Shown here: in pieces, positions 48,224 to 56,935 of the stretch
How the letters are laid out: each line of letters begins with the position of its first letter
How positions within the stretch are numbered: position 1 is the stretch's first letter
From: DASUPK01 sp963804595
GTDB lineage: Bacteria; Actinomycetota; Thermoleophilia; Solirubrobacterales; 70-9
Direction of reading: 5' to 3'
Assembly (NCBI GenBank): GCA_963804595.1
Contig: CAWDQZ010000019.1
Coordinates: forward strand, 124,001 to 188,000
DNA: 64,000 bases
Translations under genes and position numbers: made by a program
The notes under the pieces: model-generated
Databases searched by the model: none
What the model was told of the DNA's origin: nothing
What the model saw: the letters and a program-made list of their open reading frames with translations, nothing else

Positions 48224-49546
48224 CTACGCGGCGGCATCCGCGGCGTCCGCCGCGATCTCCGGCGGGCCGGGCTGATGGGCCCCGCCGGGGCGTCCGTTGC
48301 CGTTGATTCGGCCCTGCAGGCGACGCGCGGCCCTGCCGAGACGCTTGGCGGTCCGCTCCCGGGCCGACGCCTGGGCGTGCCCGATGAAGTCGTGGACGAG
48401 CGCATTCGCGTCCACCGGGTGCTCGACCTGGGGTACGTGTCCGCACTGCTCGAGCACCACCTGACGCGTGCTGGGCAGGGCATCGGCGACGTAGCGGGAG
48501 AAGGCGAGCGGTACGAGCGGGTCCTCGTCGCCCCAGACGAACATCGCGGGAGGCTCCAGTTCCCGCAGGCGGGTGTAGAAGCCGCGCGGGCCGTTCGGCT
48601 CCTCCAGGTAGATGTGGCGGGCCGAGGCGCTGAATGCCACCCGGGCGTTCACCGACCGGTAGGTCCGCAGGAACTCCTGGACGGCCACGTCCGCGGCCGA
48701 GGGATGGATCCGCTCGGGCCGGGAGAACATCGTCCAGAACTGCTGACGGACCAGCGGGCCCCCGAGGCTGTGTGGGATGGCCGCCAGCTCGGGCCGGAGC
48801 AGCCTGACGATGGGGACGAAGTGCCGGCGCCGACGCCAGGCCATCGAGGGGCACAGCAGACTGAGGCTCTGCACCCTTCCCGGGTCCCGCAGCCCGACCT
48901 CGATCGCGACGCGGCCGCCGAGCGAGTTGCCGACCAGGTGAGCCCGGTCGATGCCCATGGCGTCCATGAACCGGCAAACCGAACGCGCGAACCAGGCCGC
49001 ATCGTAGGGAGCCCGCAGCGGCTTGGACGATGAGCCGAACCCGGGCAGGTCGATGGCGTGCACCGTGTGCTGGGGCGTGAGGGCCGAGACGGTCTCAAAG
49101 AAGCTCGTCTTGTTGCTGCCCAGCCCGTGGATGAGGATCACTGTCTCGATGCCGTCGCCGGCGGTCAGCGTCGAGATCCTGGCCTTGCCCGCCTTCACCT
49201 CGTGGATGCGAAGCAGCGGTGGACGCCCGAACGGGCGCTGGAAGAAGCCCTCGAACGCGACGGCGAGGTCGAGGTTTCCTCTCGCCCACAGGCGGCGTGA
49301 GCGGAAGGCGTCGAGGCCCGAGATCCGGCCCTCGCGAAGATCCAGCCAGGTCGCGGCGTCGGTCCCGATCACGACGTCCGGATCCCGCTCCGGCGAGACC
49401 GTGACCCGGCAGCTGTGCTCGTCCAGCTCGACCGCCCAGCTCACTCCGAGGTCGTCGAGCTCGAAGCGGTAGCTGGCGCTGAAGTCGTGGTCGGCGCCCA
49501 GGTAGCGCTCGGGCAGAGAGGCGAAGGCCGCCTCCACCTCTCTCAA
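48224..49546 (-). CDS. SCP-2 / alpha-beta hydrolase fusion
   Basis: From TTG 49546, preceded by GGAGG at a suitable distance, the protein has 440 residues; upstream in-frame starts would invade the cysS control region. Residues 18-105 look like an SCP-2 lipid-binding domain (DFSASYRFELDDLGVSWAVELDEHSCRVTV, then ATWLDLREGRISGLDAF and LWARGNLDLAVAFEGFF). Residues 130-385 are an alpha/beta hydrolase with oxyanion loop IHGLGSNKTSF (about 139), nucleophile Ser208 in GNSLGG, acid in VWGDEDPLVPL and His in QCGHVPQVEHP. A Pro/Gly/Ala-rich tail ends it. The fusion suggests an esterase or lipase with its own lipid-presenting domain. Confidence 0.85.
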   Translation of the reverse strand: MREVEAAFASLPERYLGADHDFSASYRFELDDLGVSWAVELDEHSCRVTVSPERDPDVVIGTDAATWLDLREGRISGLDAFRSRRLWARGNLDLAVAFEGFFQRPFGRPPLLRIHEVKAGKARISTLTAGDGIETVILIHGLGSNKTSFFETVSALTPQHTVHAIDLPGFGSSSKPLRAPYDAAWFARSVCRFMDAMGIDRAHLVGNSLGGRVAIEVGLRDPGRVQSLSLLCPSMAWRRRRHFVPIVRLLRPELAAIPHSLGGPLVRQQFWTMFSRPERIHPSAADVAVQEFLRTYRSVNARVAFSASARHIYLEEPNGPRGFYTRLRELEPPAMFVWGDEDPLVPLAFSRYVADALPSTRQVVLEQCGHVPQVEHPVDANALVHDFIGHAQASARERTAKRLGRAARRLQGRINGNGRPGGAHQPGPPEIAADAADAAA

Positions 49547-49690
49547 CCGCTGCCCCTCCGATGAGACCTCACTCAAGGCCTCGTCAGGGTACCGACACGA
49601 ACGGTTGTTCCCGTCCACGGCAGGGCTCTCAACCGATTCCACACGGAATTTGCGTGATCGGAGGGGAAGACGCGCGAATAGCATCCGCCC

Positions 49691-51040
<1,350 letters not shown>

Positions 51041-51056
51041 TCGACACCGATCCCTG

Positions 51057-51710
51057 ATGAGCGAGCGGATCTACGGCCGCCGTCCGGTGGCCGAGGCGGA
51101 GCGAGGCAGGCGCCGCGTGCACCGGATCTGGCGCGCGCCCGAGACGCCCCCCGAGGAGCTCGAGCGACTGGCAGGATCGCCGGACCACCAGGGTGTGGTG
51201 GCCGAGGTCGATCCGTATCCCTACGCGGACCCCACCCGGCTGCTCGAGGCCGACGACGCGCTCGTCGCCGTGCTCGATCAGGTGCAGGACCCGCACAACC
51301 TGGGAGCGGTCTGCCGGGCCGCGGAGGTCTCGGGTGCGGCGGCCGTGGTGATTCCCGAGCGGCGGGCCGCCTCCGTCACGCCGGCCGCCTGCAAGGCCTC
51401 GGCCGGCGCCGTCGAGCATCTGCCCGTGGCCAGGGTCAGGAACGTCGCGGACTGGCTCGGCGAGGCGAAGGAGGCCGGTGCCTGGGTCTACGGTGCCGCG
51501 GCCGAGGCCGAGCGCCGCTACAACGACGTTGACTGGACCGGGCGAGCCGTTCTGGTCCTCGGCTCAGAGGGGTCCGGGCTGCGCCCGCGGGTTGCGGCTG
51601 CCTGTGACGAGCTGGTCTCGATTCCGGTCGCCGGGCGGGTCGAGTCGCTGAACGCCTCGGTGGCGGCCGCGGTGATCCTCTTCGAAGCTCGGCGGCAGCG
51701 GGCGCGCTAG
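51057..51710 (+). CDS. rlmB: 23S rRNA (guanosine-2'-O)-methyltransferase RlmB-like (SpoU family)
   Basis: A SPOUT-fold methyltransferase for rRNA or tRNA ribose. The 217-residue protein has a shortened N-terminal substrate domain (YGRRPVAEAERGRRRVHRIW) and the three family motifs: DQVQDPHNLGAVCRAAEVSGAAAVVIP (about 78-104, described as motif 1), VLVLGSEGSGLRPRVAAACDELVSIP (motif 2, about 166-191) and VESLNASVAAAVILFEARRQR (motif 3, about 195-215, with the SLNAS pair). Full-length RlmB is about 240-250 residues, so the L30e-like domain is trimmed. It is 16 bases after cysS and converges on the DUF1330 gene with a 4-base overlap. Confidence 0.93.
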   Translation: MSERIYGRRPVAEAERGRRRVHRIWRAPETPPEELERLAGSPDHQGVVAEVDPYPYADPTRLLEADDALVAVLDQVQDPHNLGAVCRAAEVSGAAAVVIPERRAASVTPAACKASAGAVEHLPVARVRNVADWLGEAKEAGAWVYGAAAEAERRYNDVDWTGRAVLVLGSEGSGLRPRVAAACDELVSIPVAGRVESLNASVAAAVILFEARRQRAR

Positions 51711-52105
51711 CCCGGCTCGCCCAGGGCTCCCGTGTCGATGGCGTCCATCGCCCTCAGCTCCGAGCGGACCAGCGCCTCGGTGCGCAGGTGCTCGATCCCC
51801 TGATAGTCGGGCGAGGAGATCATGTCGAGAAACGCCTGCCGAGTCGGATAGGAGACGAGAACCATCAGGTCCCACTCACCCTCACCGATCAGCGACTCGG
51901 ATGTCCGGCCGGCGAAGATCGGCTTTCCTCCGGCGCGCGCCAAGAGCGGCGCCACGGCCTCACCGTACTCGGCATAGCGCTCGGCTCCGCCATCGGGACG
52001 GAATTCGAGCAGGTTGAGCATGTACACGGGGCCGTCTCCGGCGCGCTGCGAGAAGGCCGCGAAGGCGTCCTCGTTGGGCCGGTCGATGCCCTGGCGGCGC
52101 TCCAT
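51707..52105 (-). CDS. DUF1330-family protein
   Basis: A 132-residue protein with the dimeric ferredoxin-like fold of DUF1330: VYMLNLLEFRPDGGAERYAEYGEAV (about 27-51), GGKPIFAGRTSESLIGEGEWDLMVLVSYPTRQAFLDMISSPDYQ (about 59-103, given only as boundaries and key words GEWD and YPT). The family is of unknown function and resembles antibiotic-biosynthesis monooxygenases. It converges with rlmB and lies 50 bases downstream of the FMN reductase gene on the same strand. Confidence 0.83.
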   Translation of the reverse strand: MERRQGIDRPNEDAFAAFSQRAGDGPVYMLNLLEFRPDGGAERYAEYGEAVAPLLARAGGKPIFAGRTSESLIGEGEWDLMVLVSYPTRQAFLDMISSPDYQGIEHLRTEALVRSELRAMDAIDTGALGEPG

Positions 52106-52155
52106 CGGGGAGAACCCTATGCGAGGGGCCGTGTTGGTCGCGGCCTCTTCGAGGA

Positions 52156-52740
52156 TCAGGCGGCGAGCGTCTGAGGCTGGGTGCTGGGTGTACCGTCGCC
52201 GACCTGCTCGGCCAGCGCGATCAGCTCGTCGAGGATCTCGGTGTAGCGGCCGCGGAGCTCGATGTCGGTGAGCCTGCCGTCGTCGCTGAAGGCCTGTTCG
52301 GCGTGGCCGACCGGCAGGTCCGTGTCGATCACCCGTGCGCCGCTCGCGCTCAGAACCTTGCGGGTCTCGGCCTGCGCCCAGACGGCTCCGAACATCCCGG
52401 TGCTGGCTCCGACGACCGCCACGGGCTTACCCCAGAGCGCGTTCTCGCCCTTTGGCCTGGAGGCCCAGTCCAGGGCGTTCTTGAGGACGCCGGGGATCGA
52501 GGAGTTGTACTCCGGCGAGGCGAAGACGACCGCGTCCGCTGACGCGATCGCCTCGCGCAGCCGGCGGGCCCCATCCGGGCCGGCCCCGATGTCGTCATCC
52601 TGGTCGTAGGGCTCGACCAGCTTCAATCCGTCGAAGATCTCCAGCTCCACGGACGGCGGCAGGAGCTCCGCCGCCGTCCGCAGGAGCACGGTGTTGTGGG
52701 AGTCGCGACGGAGGCTTCCGGAAATCGCGAGCACCCTCAT
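52156..52740 (-). CDS. NADPH-dependent FMN reductase-like flavoprotein
   Basis: A 194-residue flavodoxin-like reductase. The FMN phosphate loop is ISGSLRRDSHNTVLLRTAAE (residues 6-25), followed by the isoalloxazine-contact motif FASPEYNSSIPGVLKNALDWASRP (about 74-97), then GKPVAVVGASTGMFGAVWAQ (about 105-124). Such enzymes reduce FMN, quinones or azo compounds. It lies 2 bases after the YceI gene on the same strand, so both belong to one operon that starts at 53288 and diverges from a MarR gene. Confidence 0.92.
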   Translation of the reverse strand: MRVLAISGSLRRDSHNTVLLRTAAELLPPSVELEIFDGLKLVEPYDQDDDIGAGPDGARRLREAIASADAVVFASPEYNSSIPGVLKNALDWASRPKGENALWGKPVAVVGASTGMFGAVWAQAETRKVLSASGARVIDTDLPVGHAEQAFSDDGRLTDIELRGRYTEILDELIALAEQVGDGTPSTQPQTLAA

Positions 52741-52742
52741 CT

Positions 52743-53288
52743 CTACGCCTCCTTCACGAGCTCGAGGTGGACGCTGAGGGTGACCTCGTCGCCCAGCATC
52801 TTGGTGCCATCCGGAAGGTCCATGTTCCAGTCGAGCCCGTAGTCGTGGCGATCGACGGCGGTCTCGAGATCGATCCCGAGACGGTCGTTGCCGTCGGGCC
52901 CGGCGATGGGCCCGTTGAGCTCGCCTTCGGCGACGACACCGCGGCTGTTGCCCTTGACGGTCAGCTCGCCTTCGACGACGAGGCGGCCGTCTTCGAGCGT
53001 GACCTTGCTCGACTCGAAGCGAATCTCCGGAGCCTGGTCGCTGTCGAAGAACTCTGGCGAGAGCAGGTGCGCCTCGAGGTTCTCCTCCTTCACCTGCACG
53101 CTCTCGACCGGAACGTGCCCGGTGAGCTTCGACTCGCCCGATGCGTCGCTGAACGTGGCCTCGAACTCGCCGAAGCTGCCGCGAAACGTGCCGACGGCGT
53201 GCCGGACGGAGAAACCGACGCTCGAATGCACCGGATCGGATTGCCAGGTGCCGGTCGGGATGGTTGACTCTGCTTGTGCTGTGGTCAT
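52743..53288 (-). CDS. YceI-family isoprenoid-binding protein
   Basis: A 181-residue lipocalin-like beta-barrel protein that binds polyisoprenoids or similar long chains. Family hallmarks: GTWQSDPVHSSVGFSVRHAVGTFRGSFGEFEA (about 13-44; key words DPVHSSVGFSVRH), LLSPEFFDSDQAPEIRFES (about 95-113), LTVKGNSRGV (about 128) and LDWNMDLPDGTKMLGDEVTLSVHLELV at the end. No signal peptide is present, so it is cytoplasmic here. It is the first gene of a two-gene operon with the FMN reductase and faces a marR gene across a palindromic site. Confidence 0.93.
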   Translation of the reverse strand: MTTAQAESTIPTGTWQSDPVHSSVGFSVRHAVGTFRGSFGEFEATFSDASGESKLTGHVPVESVQVKEENLEAHLLSPEFFDSDQAPEIRFESSKVTLEDGRLVVEGELTVKGNSRGVVAEGELNGPIAGPDGNDRLGIDLETAVDRHDYGLDWNMDLPDGTKMLGDEVTLSVHLELVKEA

Positions 53289-53320
53289 TGAATGTCTCCT
53301 TCGTGGGGGCTAAGCTTTAC

Positions 53321-53332
53321 TTGACCTGTCAA
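53321..53332. promoter_or_regulatory. palindrome TTGAC-CT-GTCAA between yceI and marR
   Basis: A perfect 5-bp dyad with a 2-base centre in the only AT-rich stretch of the 77-base divergent region. TTGACC also fits the -35 box of the marR promoter, with GAGATA or GATACT near 53344-53351 as the -10. Binding by the MarR protein here could repress both operons. Confidence 0.55.
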
Positions 53333-53365
53333 AGAGTTTAGCAGAGATACTTGAGGACACAACAG

Positions 53366-53830
53366 TTGACCACTAAAACACTTCAGTCGACCGACGTGTT
53401 CGCGAACCTGGCGACCGCCTATGCGACGCTCACGCGCGAGCTCAGCGCAACGCTGGTCGCCCAGCACGGGCTGACGATCAACGACTACGGCTGCCTGCTG
53501 CTGCTCTCACGCGCCGGCGAGGAGGGCATGCGCCGGATCGACCTCGCGAACGAGCTCCGGCTCTCCCCCTCGGGAATCACCCGGCTGCTCGATCGCCTCG
53601 AGGGCCAGGGCCTGGTCGGGAAGGGCAGCTGCAAGGAGGACGCCCGCGTCAGCTACGCGATCCTCACCGAGACGGGGCTGGAGAAGCTCAGGAACGCCGC
53701 GCCCGGGCACATCGAGGACATCGATCGCAGGCTCGCGGACGTCCTCGATGAGGAGGAGATGCGCACGCTCACCGAGCTCCTCGGGCGCCTCGCGGACCAC
53801 GCAGGGCAGAGCTGCACCCCGGAGGAGTAG
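53366..53830 (+). CDS. MarR-family transcriptional regulator
   Basis: A 154-residue winged-helix regulator. TTG 53366 has GAGGA (53353-53357) 8 bases upstream; TTG 53351 adds five residues. The DNA-binding domain is about 50-105 (GLTINDYGCLLLLSRAGEEGMRRIDLANELRLSPSGITRLLDRLEGQGLV, key parts LANELRLSPSGITRLLDRLE and the wing CKEDARVSYAILTETG), flanked by dimerisation helices. One Cys (KGSCKED) lies in the wing and another near the C-terminus. It is divergent from yceI and the FMN reductase gene and probably controls them and itself, in response to a phenolic, oxidant or similar ligand. Confidence 0.9.
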   Translation: MTTKTLQSTDVFANLATAYATLTRELSATLVAQHGLTINDYGCLLLLSRAGEEGMRRIDLANELRLSPSGITRLLDRLEGQGLVGKGSCKEDARVSYAILTETGLEKLRNAAPGHIEDIDRRLADVLDEEEMRTLTELLGRLADHAGQSCTPEE

Positions 53831-53931
53831 GCGCCGGCCAGGCGGCGGTCGGTTCGGGGCCTCGGTCGGCTCCGGAGCACCGGTCCTGCTCGCCTTTCTG
53901 CAACGGCAATTGCATCGGTCCCGAACGGTGC

Positions 53932-53961
53932 TTGACATCCGCGAATCCGCGGCAGTAGGCT
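53932..53961 (+). promoter_or_regulatory. sigH promoter with embedded palindrome
   Basis: TTGACA (53932-53937) and TAGGCT (53956-53961) are 18 bases apart. The spacer contains CCGCG-AATC-CGCGG (53939-53952), a 5-bp dyad that could be an operator. The leader to GTG 54076 is about 108 bases. Confidence 0.6.
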
Positions 53962-54075
53962 GCCCCGGCAGAAAAAGGGTGAACCTCAGGTCGAGCCTGA
54001 TGGAAGAGCCCCACATCCGGCGCCTCAGGGGAGGAACTGGGCGCCACACAACTCTCGTCAGAGGAGGAGGTTGCT

Positions 54076-54774
54076 GTGGCAGTTCCCACCCCAAGCACCG
54101 AAGAGCATGCGGTGGTGCCGGGCCGTGCAGTCCCCGACGGCGCCCGTCACCACGGACCTGGGCCGGACGACGAATTCCTGGTCGCCCTGGCCAAGAACGG
54201 CCGGACCGACGCTTACGACCAGCTGGTGCGGCGATACCGCCGCTTCGTCCGCGTCAAGTCCTCGTCCTACTTCCTGCTCGGCGGCGACGCCGATGACCTG
54301 ATGCAGGAGGGAATGCTCGGTCTGTTCAAGGCGATCCGGGACTACCGCCCGGAGCGCGAATCGAGTTTCCGCGGCTTCGCCGAGCTCTGCATCACCCGGC
54401 AGATCATCACCGCGGTGAAGACGGCGACCCGCAACAAGCACACCCCGCTCAACCAGTACGTCTCGTTCAGCCAGACGCCCGCGGCGGCGGGACCGGACTC
54501 CGAGACGACCCTGGAGGAGGTTCTCCCGGGCCCGTCCGTCCGCGACCCGGCGAACCAGGTGATCGCGAGCGAGGAGCTCGAGAGCCTGGTCGCCTGCCTG
54601 ACGAGCGTCCTGTCGGACCTGGAGAGCCACGTCCTGGCGCTCTACCTCGACGGGCACTCCTACGAGGTGATCGGTGAGCGGCTCGACTGCGACACCAAGA
54701 CGGTCGACAACGCGCTGCAGCGCGTGAAGCGCAAGGTGGCCATCCACCTCGACTCGAGGGCAGTGAAGATCTAG
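54076..54774 (+). CDS. sigH: SigH-like RNA polymerase sigma factor (Spo0H family)
   Basis: A 232-residue sigma-70 family factor of the type related to B. subtilis SigH. An N-terminal tail (1-30) is followed by region 2 (DQLVRRYRRFVRVKSSSYFLLGGDADDLMQEGMLGLFKAIRDY, about 48-90; key words DADDLMQEG and the -10 recognition segment FRGFAELCITRQIITAVKTAT) and region 4 (LSDLESHVLALYLDGHSYEVIGERLDCDTKTVDNALQRVKRK, about 181-222, with a HTH). GTG follows a strong GAGGAGGAGG site by 5 bases. It stands downstream of cysS-rlmB, as sigH does in Firmicutes, with four genes inserted between. No sporulation genes are visible, so its regulon is unknown. Confidence 0.92.
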   Translation: MAVPTPSTEEHAVVPGRAVPDGARHHGPGPDDEFLVALAKNGRTDAYDQLVRRYRRFVRVKSSSYFLLGGDADDLMQEGMLGLFKAIRDYRPERESSFRGFAELCITRQIITAVKTATRNKHTPLNQYVSFSQTPAAAGPDSETTLEEVLPGPSVRDPANQVIASEELESLVACLTSVLSDLESHVLALYLDGHSYEVIGERLDCDTKTVDNALQRVKRKVAIHLDSRAVKI

Positions 54775-54801
54775 CTCTTCTTCGTCCCAGGTAGACACGG
54801 C

Positions 54802-54833
54802 ACGACGGCCGCCTCGCAAGGGGCGGCCGTCGT
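54802..54833 (+). terminator. intrinsic terminator after sigH
   Basis: ACGACGGCCGCC (54802-54813) and GGCGGCCGTCGT (54822-54833) form a perfect 12-bp stem with an 8-base loop, followed by TTTGC. It lies between the convergent sigH and the small membrane-associated gene and can serve both strands. Confidence 0.75.
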
Positions 54834-54853
54834 TTGCTGCGAGGGTGCGCCGT

Positions 54854-55174
54854 CTAGCGCTTCCTGACGCGGCCGGCGAACGGGCTGGTCGCGACCTTCT
54901 TCGCGAGCTCGCCCGGCTCGACCTTGCCGAGCAGGGCCCGGAGCTCCTTCCGCTCGCGATCCGAGAGGTTCGACGGACGCCCCTTCGACGAGCGAACGAT
55001 CTCGAGCATCCGCTGCCGCTCCCTCTGGGTGAGGCGATCGGTGACGTGGTTGCGGACCGCGACCACGACCTCGGCGGCGGCGAGCAGCCAGGCGCCACGG
55101 GCAAGCCATCTGCCGCGCTCGGCGGCGGCGCCGGGGTCCTTGAGCGAATCGCTGAAACTCCGCAGGCTGGGCAC
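54854..55174 (-). CDS. hypothetical protein with one hydrophobic segment
   Basis: A 106-residue protein from GTG 55174. A moderately hydrophobic stretch (GRWLARGAWLLAAAEVVVAVR, about 21-41) may be a membrane or amphipathic helix. It is followed by a basic, helical region (LTQRERQRMLEIVRSSKGRPSNLSDRERKELRALLGKVEPGELAKKVA) with a repeated pattern of x-x-R-E-R. I know of no assigned function. It converges on sigH across a shared terminator and is divergent from the secreted acidic protein gene. Confidence 0.7.
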   Translation of the reverse strand: MPSLRSFSDSLKDPGAAAERGRWLARGAWLLAAAEVVVAVRNHVTDRLTQRERQRMLEIVRSSKGRPSNLSDRERKELRALLGKVEPGELAKKVATSPFAGRVRKR

Positions 55175-55266
55175 GCGGGCGAGTGTAGGCCGTGCCTCCC
55201 GCAGAGAGGTGTCCAGCGGCGGAATCCGGGGTGGCGACCGACGCCACGGTTGCCGATATCCGCCTG

Positions 55267-55680
55267 GTGAAGGTGGTGCACCTCCTCGGAGGACTCCTGC
55301 TCGCCGTTCTCCTGACGCTCCCCGCGACCGCCGCGGCGGGCCAGGGCGGCCAGGTTCAGAGCCTGGCCGCGCAGCAGTGCGCTCAGGAGCGCGGAACCAT
55401 CGGCAAGAAGGCATTCCGCAAGAAGTACGGGCCCAAGCGGGCGATGCGCACCTGCGTGAAGCGCAGCCGCGCGCGGGTCGCCGCGGCGGTGGGGACGGCG
55501 GCCCAGGACTGCCAGAACGAGCTGAGCGACCTCGGTGAGACGGACTTCGTCGACGAGTACGCCGACCTGGGCCTCGACTCGGTCGACACCGCGATGGACG
55601 AATGCATCGCCGAGGACGTCGACGCGCTCCTCAATCCCGACGACTACGTCGACGACGACGTCACTGACGACGAGGAGTAG
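55267..55680 (+). CDS. secreted protein with acidic tail
   Basis: A 137-residue exported protein. GTG 55267 puts a signal peptide (VKVVHLLGGLLLAVLLTLPATAAAG, 1-25) at the N-terminus; the earlier GTG 55192 would bury it. The mature part has four Cys in a spaced pattern (QQCAQER, RTCVKR, QDCQNE, DECIAED), which may form two disulfides, a basic first half and a strongly acidic end (LLNPDDYVDDDVTDDEE). No domain is recognised. It ends 47 bases before the tRNA-Thr gene. Confidence 0.7.
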   Translation: MKVVHLLGGLLLAVLLTLPATAAAGQGGQVQSLAAQQCAQERGTIGKKAFRKKYGPKRAMRTCVKRSRARVAAAVGTAAQDCQNELSDLGETDFVDEYADLGLDSVDTAMDECIAEDVDALLNPDDYVDDDVTDDEE

Positions 55681-55727
55681 GCGGGCCGGCGCCTTCAGGC
55701 GGGCGCCGCGCCTACCCTTCCTCGGGC

Positions 55728-55800
55728 GCCCGGATAGCTCAACTGGTGGAGCACCTGATTTGTAATCAGGAGGCTGTGGGTTCGAGTCCCACTCCGGGCT
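55728..55800 (+). tRNA. trnT: tRNA-Thr (anticodon TGT)
   Basis: A 73-base cloverleaf: acceptor arm GCCCGGA (55728-55734) pairs with TCCGGGC (55793-55799), discriminator T at 55800. The anticodon stem CCTGA/TCAGG encloses the loop TTTGTAA with anticodon TGT at 55761-55763, which reads ACA. The T-arm is GTGGG-TTCGAGT-CCCAC. The CCA end is not encoded. In related genomes tRNA genes and rpmG-secE-nusG often follow sigH, which is consistent with the location. Confidence 0.95.
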
Positions 55801-55801
55801 C

Positions 55802-56836
55802 TTGACCCTGAGCGATCTGAAGCCGCCTGCGAAGGGGGAGTGGGTCGAGTACTCCGACGACCTGCGGACGATGCTCATCTACGGCGGTCCGATCACCGAG
55901 CCGGTCCACGCCCTGGCACGGCAGGGCTGGGAGGACTTCGAACTGCTCTCCACCGAGCGCGCACTCGCGGAGGCCGATGAGCTCCGCGAGTCTGCCGCCG
56001 CGGCGCAGCTCGTCCCGGAGCTCCCGGTCGATCGAGCTGCGGCCGAGCTCGTCGATGGTGCGCCCTCCGACCGGCTGGTCGCTCTCGGCGGCGGCCGCGT
56101 GATCGACTCGGCGAAGGCGGTCGCCTCCGTCACCGGGGCCGAGGTGGCTGCGATCCCGACCACCCTCTCCGGCGCGCCGATCACCGGATTCCACCGGCTC
56201 CCCGCCGGGCGGGAGGCCGAGGTCGCAGGCTTCGTCAGGCCCTCGCTGGTGATCGCCTATGCGGAGGCGATGACGAGCGCGCCCGAGCCGCAGCTCCGGG
56301 CCACCGCGATGAACGCGCTCGCCCACGGCGCGGACTCGCTCTACACGCCGCTGGCCGACCCGATCTCCCGCGCGACCGCGCTCCGCGGTGCCGAGCTGAT
56401 CGCCGGCGCGCTCGATCAACCGCCGGATCGGCGAGACTCTGCCGCGCTCGCCACCGGCGCCCTGTTCTGCGCGATCGCCGTGGACCGCGCGGGGTTCGCC
56501 CTCCACCATGTCCTCGGCCAGACCACGGTTCGCGTCCTCGGCATCCCGCACGCGGAGACCTACGCGGCGCTGCTTCCGCACACCACAGAGGCGATGCGGG
56601 CACGTGCTCCGGAGCAGGTCGAGGCGCTGGCCGAGGCCCTCGGCACCGATTCCGATGGGCTCAGGGCGCGGATCGACGTGCTCGCCGGCCATCGCCGGAT
56701 CGGCGAGTTGGGGGCGGATCGGGACCGGATCGACGAGGTGGTCGAGGGGACGATGGCTCGCTCGGAGCTCCAGCAGATGACGCCTGGCGAGGTGCGGCCG
56801 TCGGAGCTGGAAGGGATTCTCGAGGCGGCCTGGTAG
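55802..56836 (+). CDS. iron-containing / polyol-type alcohol dehydrogenase family protein
   Basis: A 344-residue enzyme of the iron-containing alcohol dehydrogenase and maleylacetate reductase group. NAD(P)-binding is shown by LVALGGGRVIDSAKAVASVTGAEVAAIPTTLSGA (about 92-125; key words GGGRVIDSAKA and PTTLSGA). Metal-binding His residues are in AMNALAHGADSLY (about 175) and FALHHVLGQ (about 238); the usual first Asp/Glu ligand is less clear. The TTG start lies 1 base after the tRNA gene, which is unusually close; a later start (ATG near codon 24) is possible but would cut a likely strand. The substrate may be a maleylacetate-like compound or an alcohol. Confidence 0.85.
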   Translation: MTLSDLKPPAKGEWVEYSDDLRTMLIYGGPITEPVHALARQGWEDFELLSTERALAEADELRESAAAAQLVPELPVDRAAAELVDGAPSDRLVALGGGRVIDSAKAVASVTGAEVAAIPTTLSGAPITGFHRLPAGREAEVAGFVRPSLVIAYAEAMTSAPEPQLRATAMNALAHGADSLYTPLADPISRATALRGAELIAGALDQPPDRRDSAALATGALFCAIAVDRAGFALHHVLGQTTVRVLGIPHAETYAALLPHTTEAMRARAPEQVEALAEALGTDSDGLRARIDVLAGHRRIGELGADRDRIDEVVEGTMARSELQQMTPGEVRPSELEGILEAAW

Positions 56837-56935
56837 GAACTTGCAGGGGGGGCGCAGCCGGCAGGACGCGCCCGCCTGTAACTGCCCGGCCGCGCGGGGT
56901 TTCGATCTACTGCGTCCGGAACCGGAGACGCAGGC

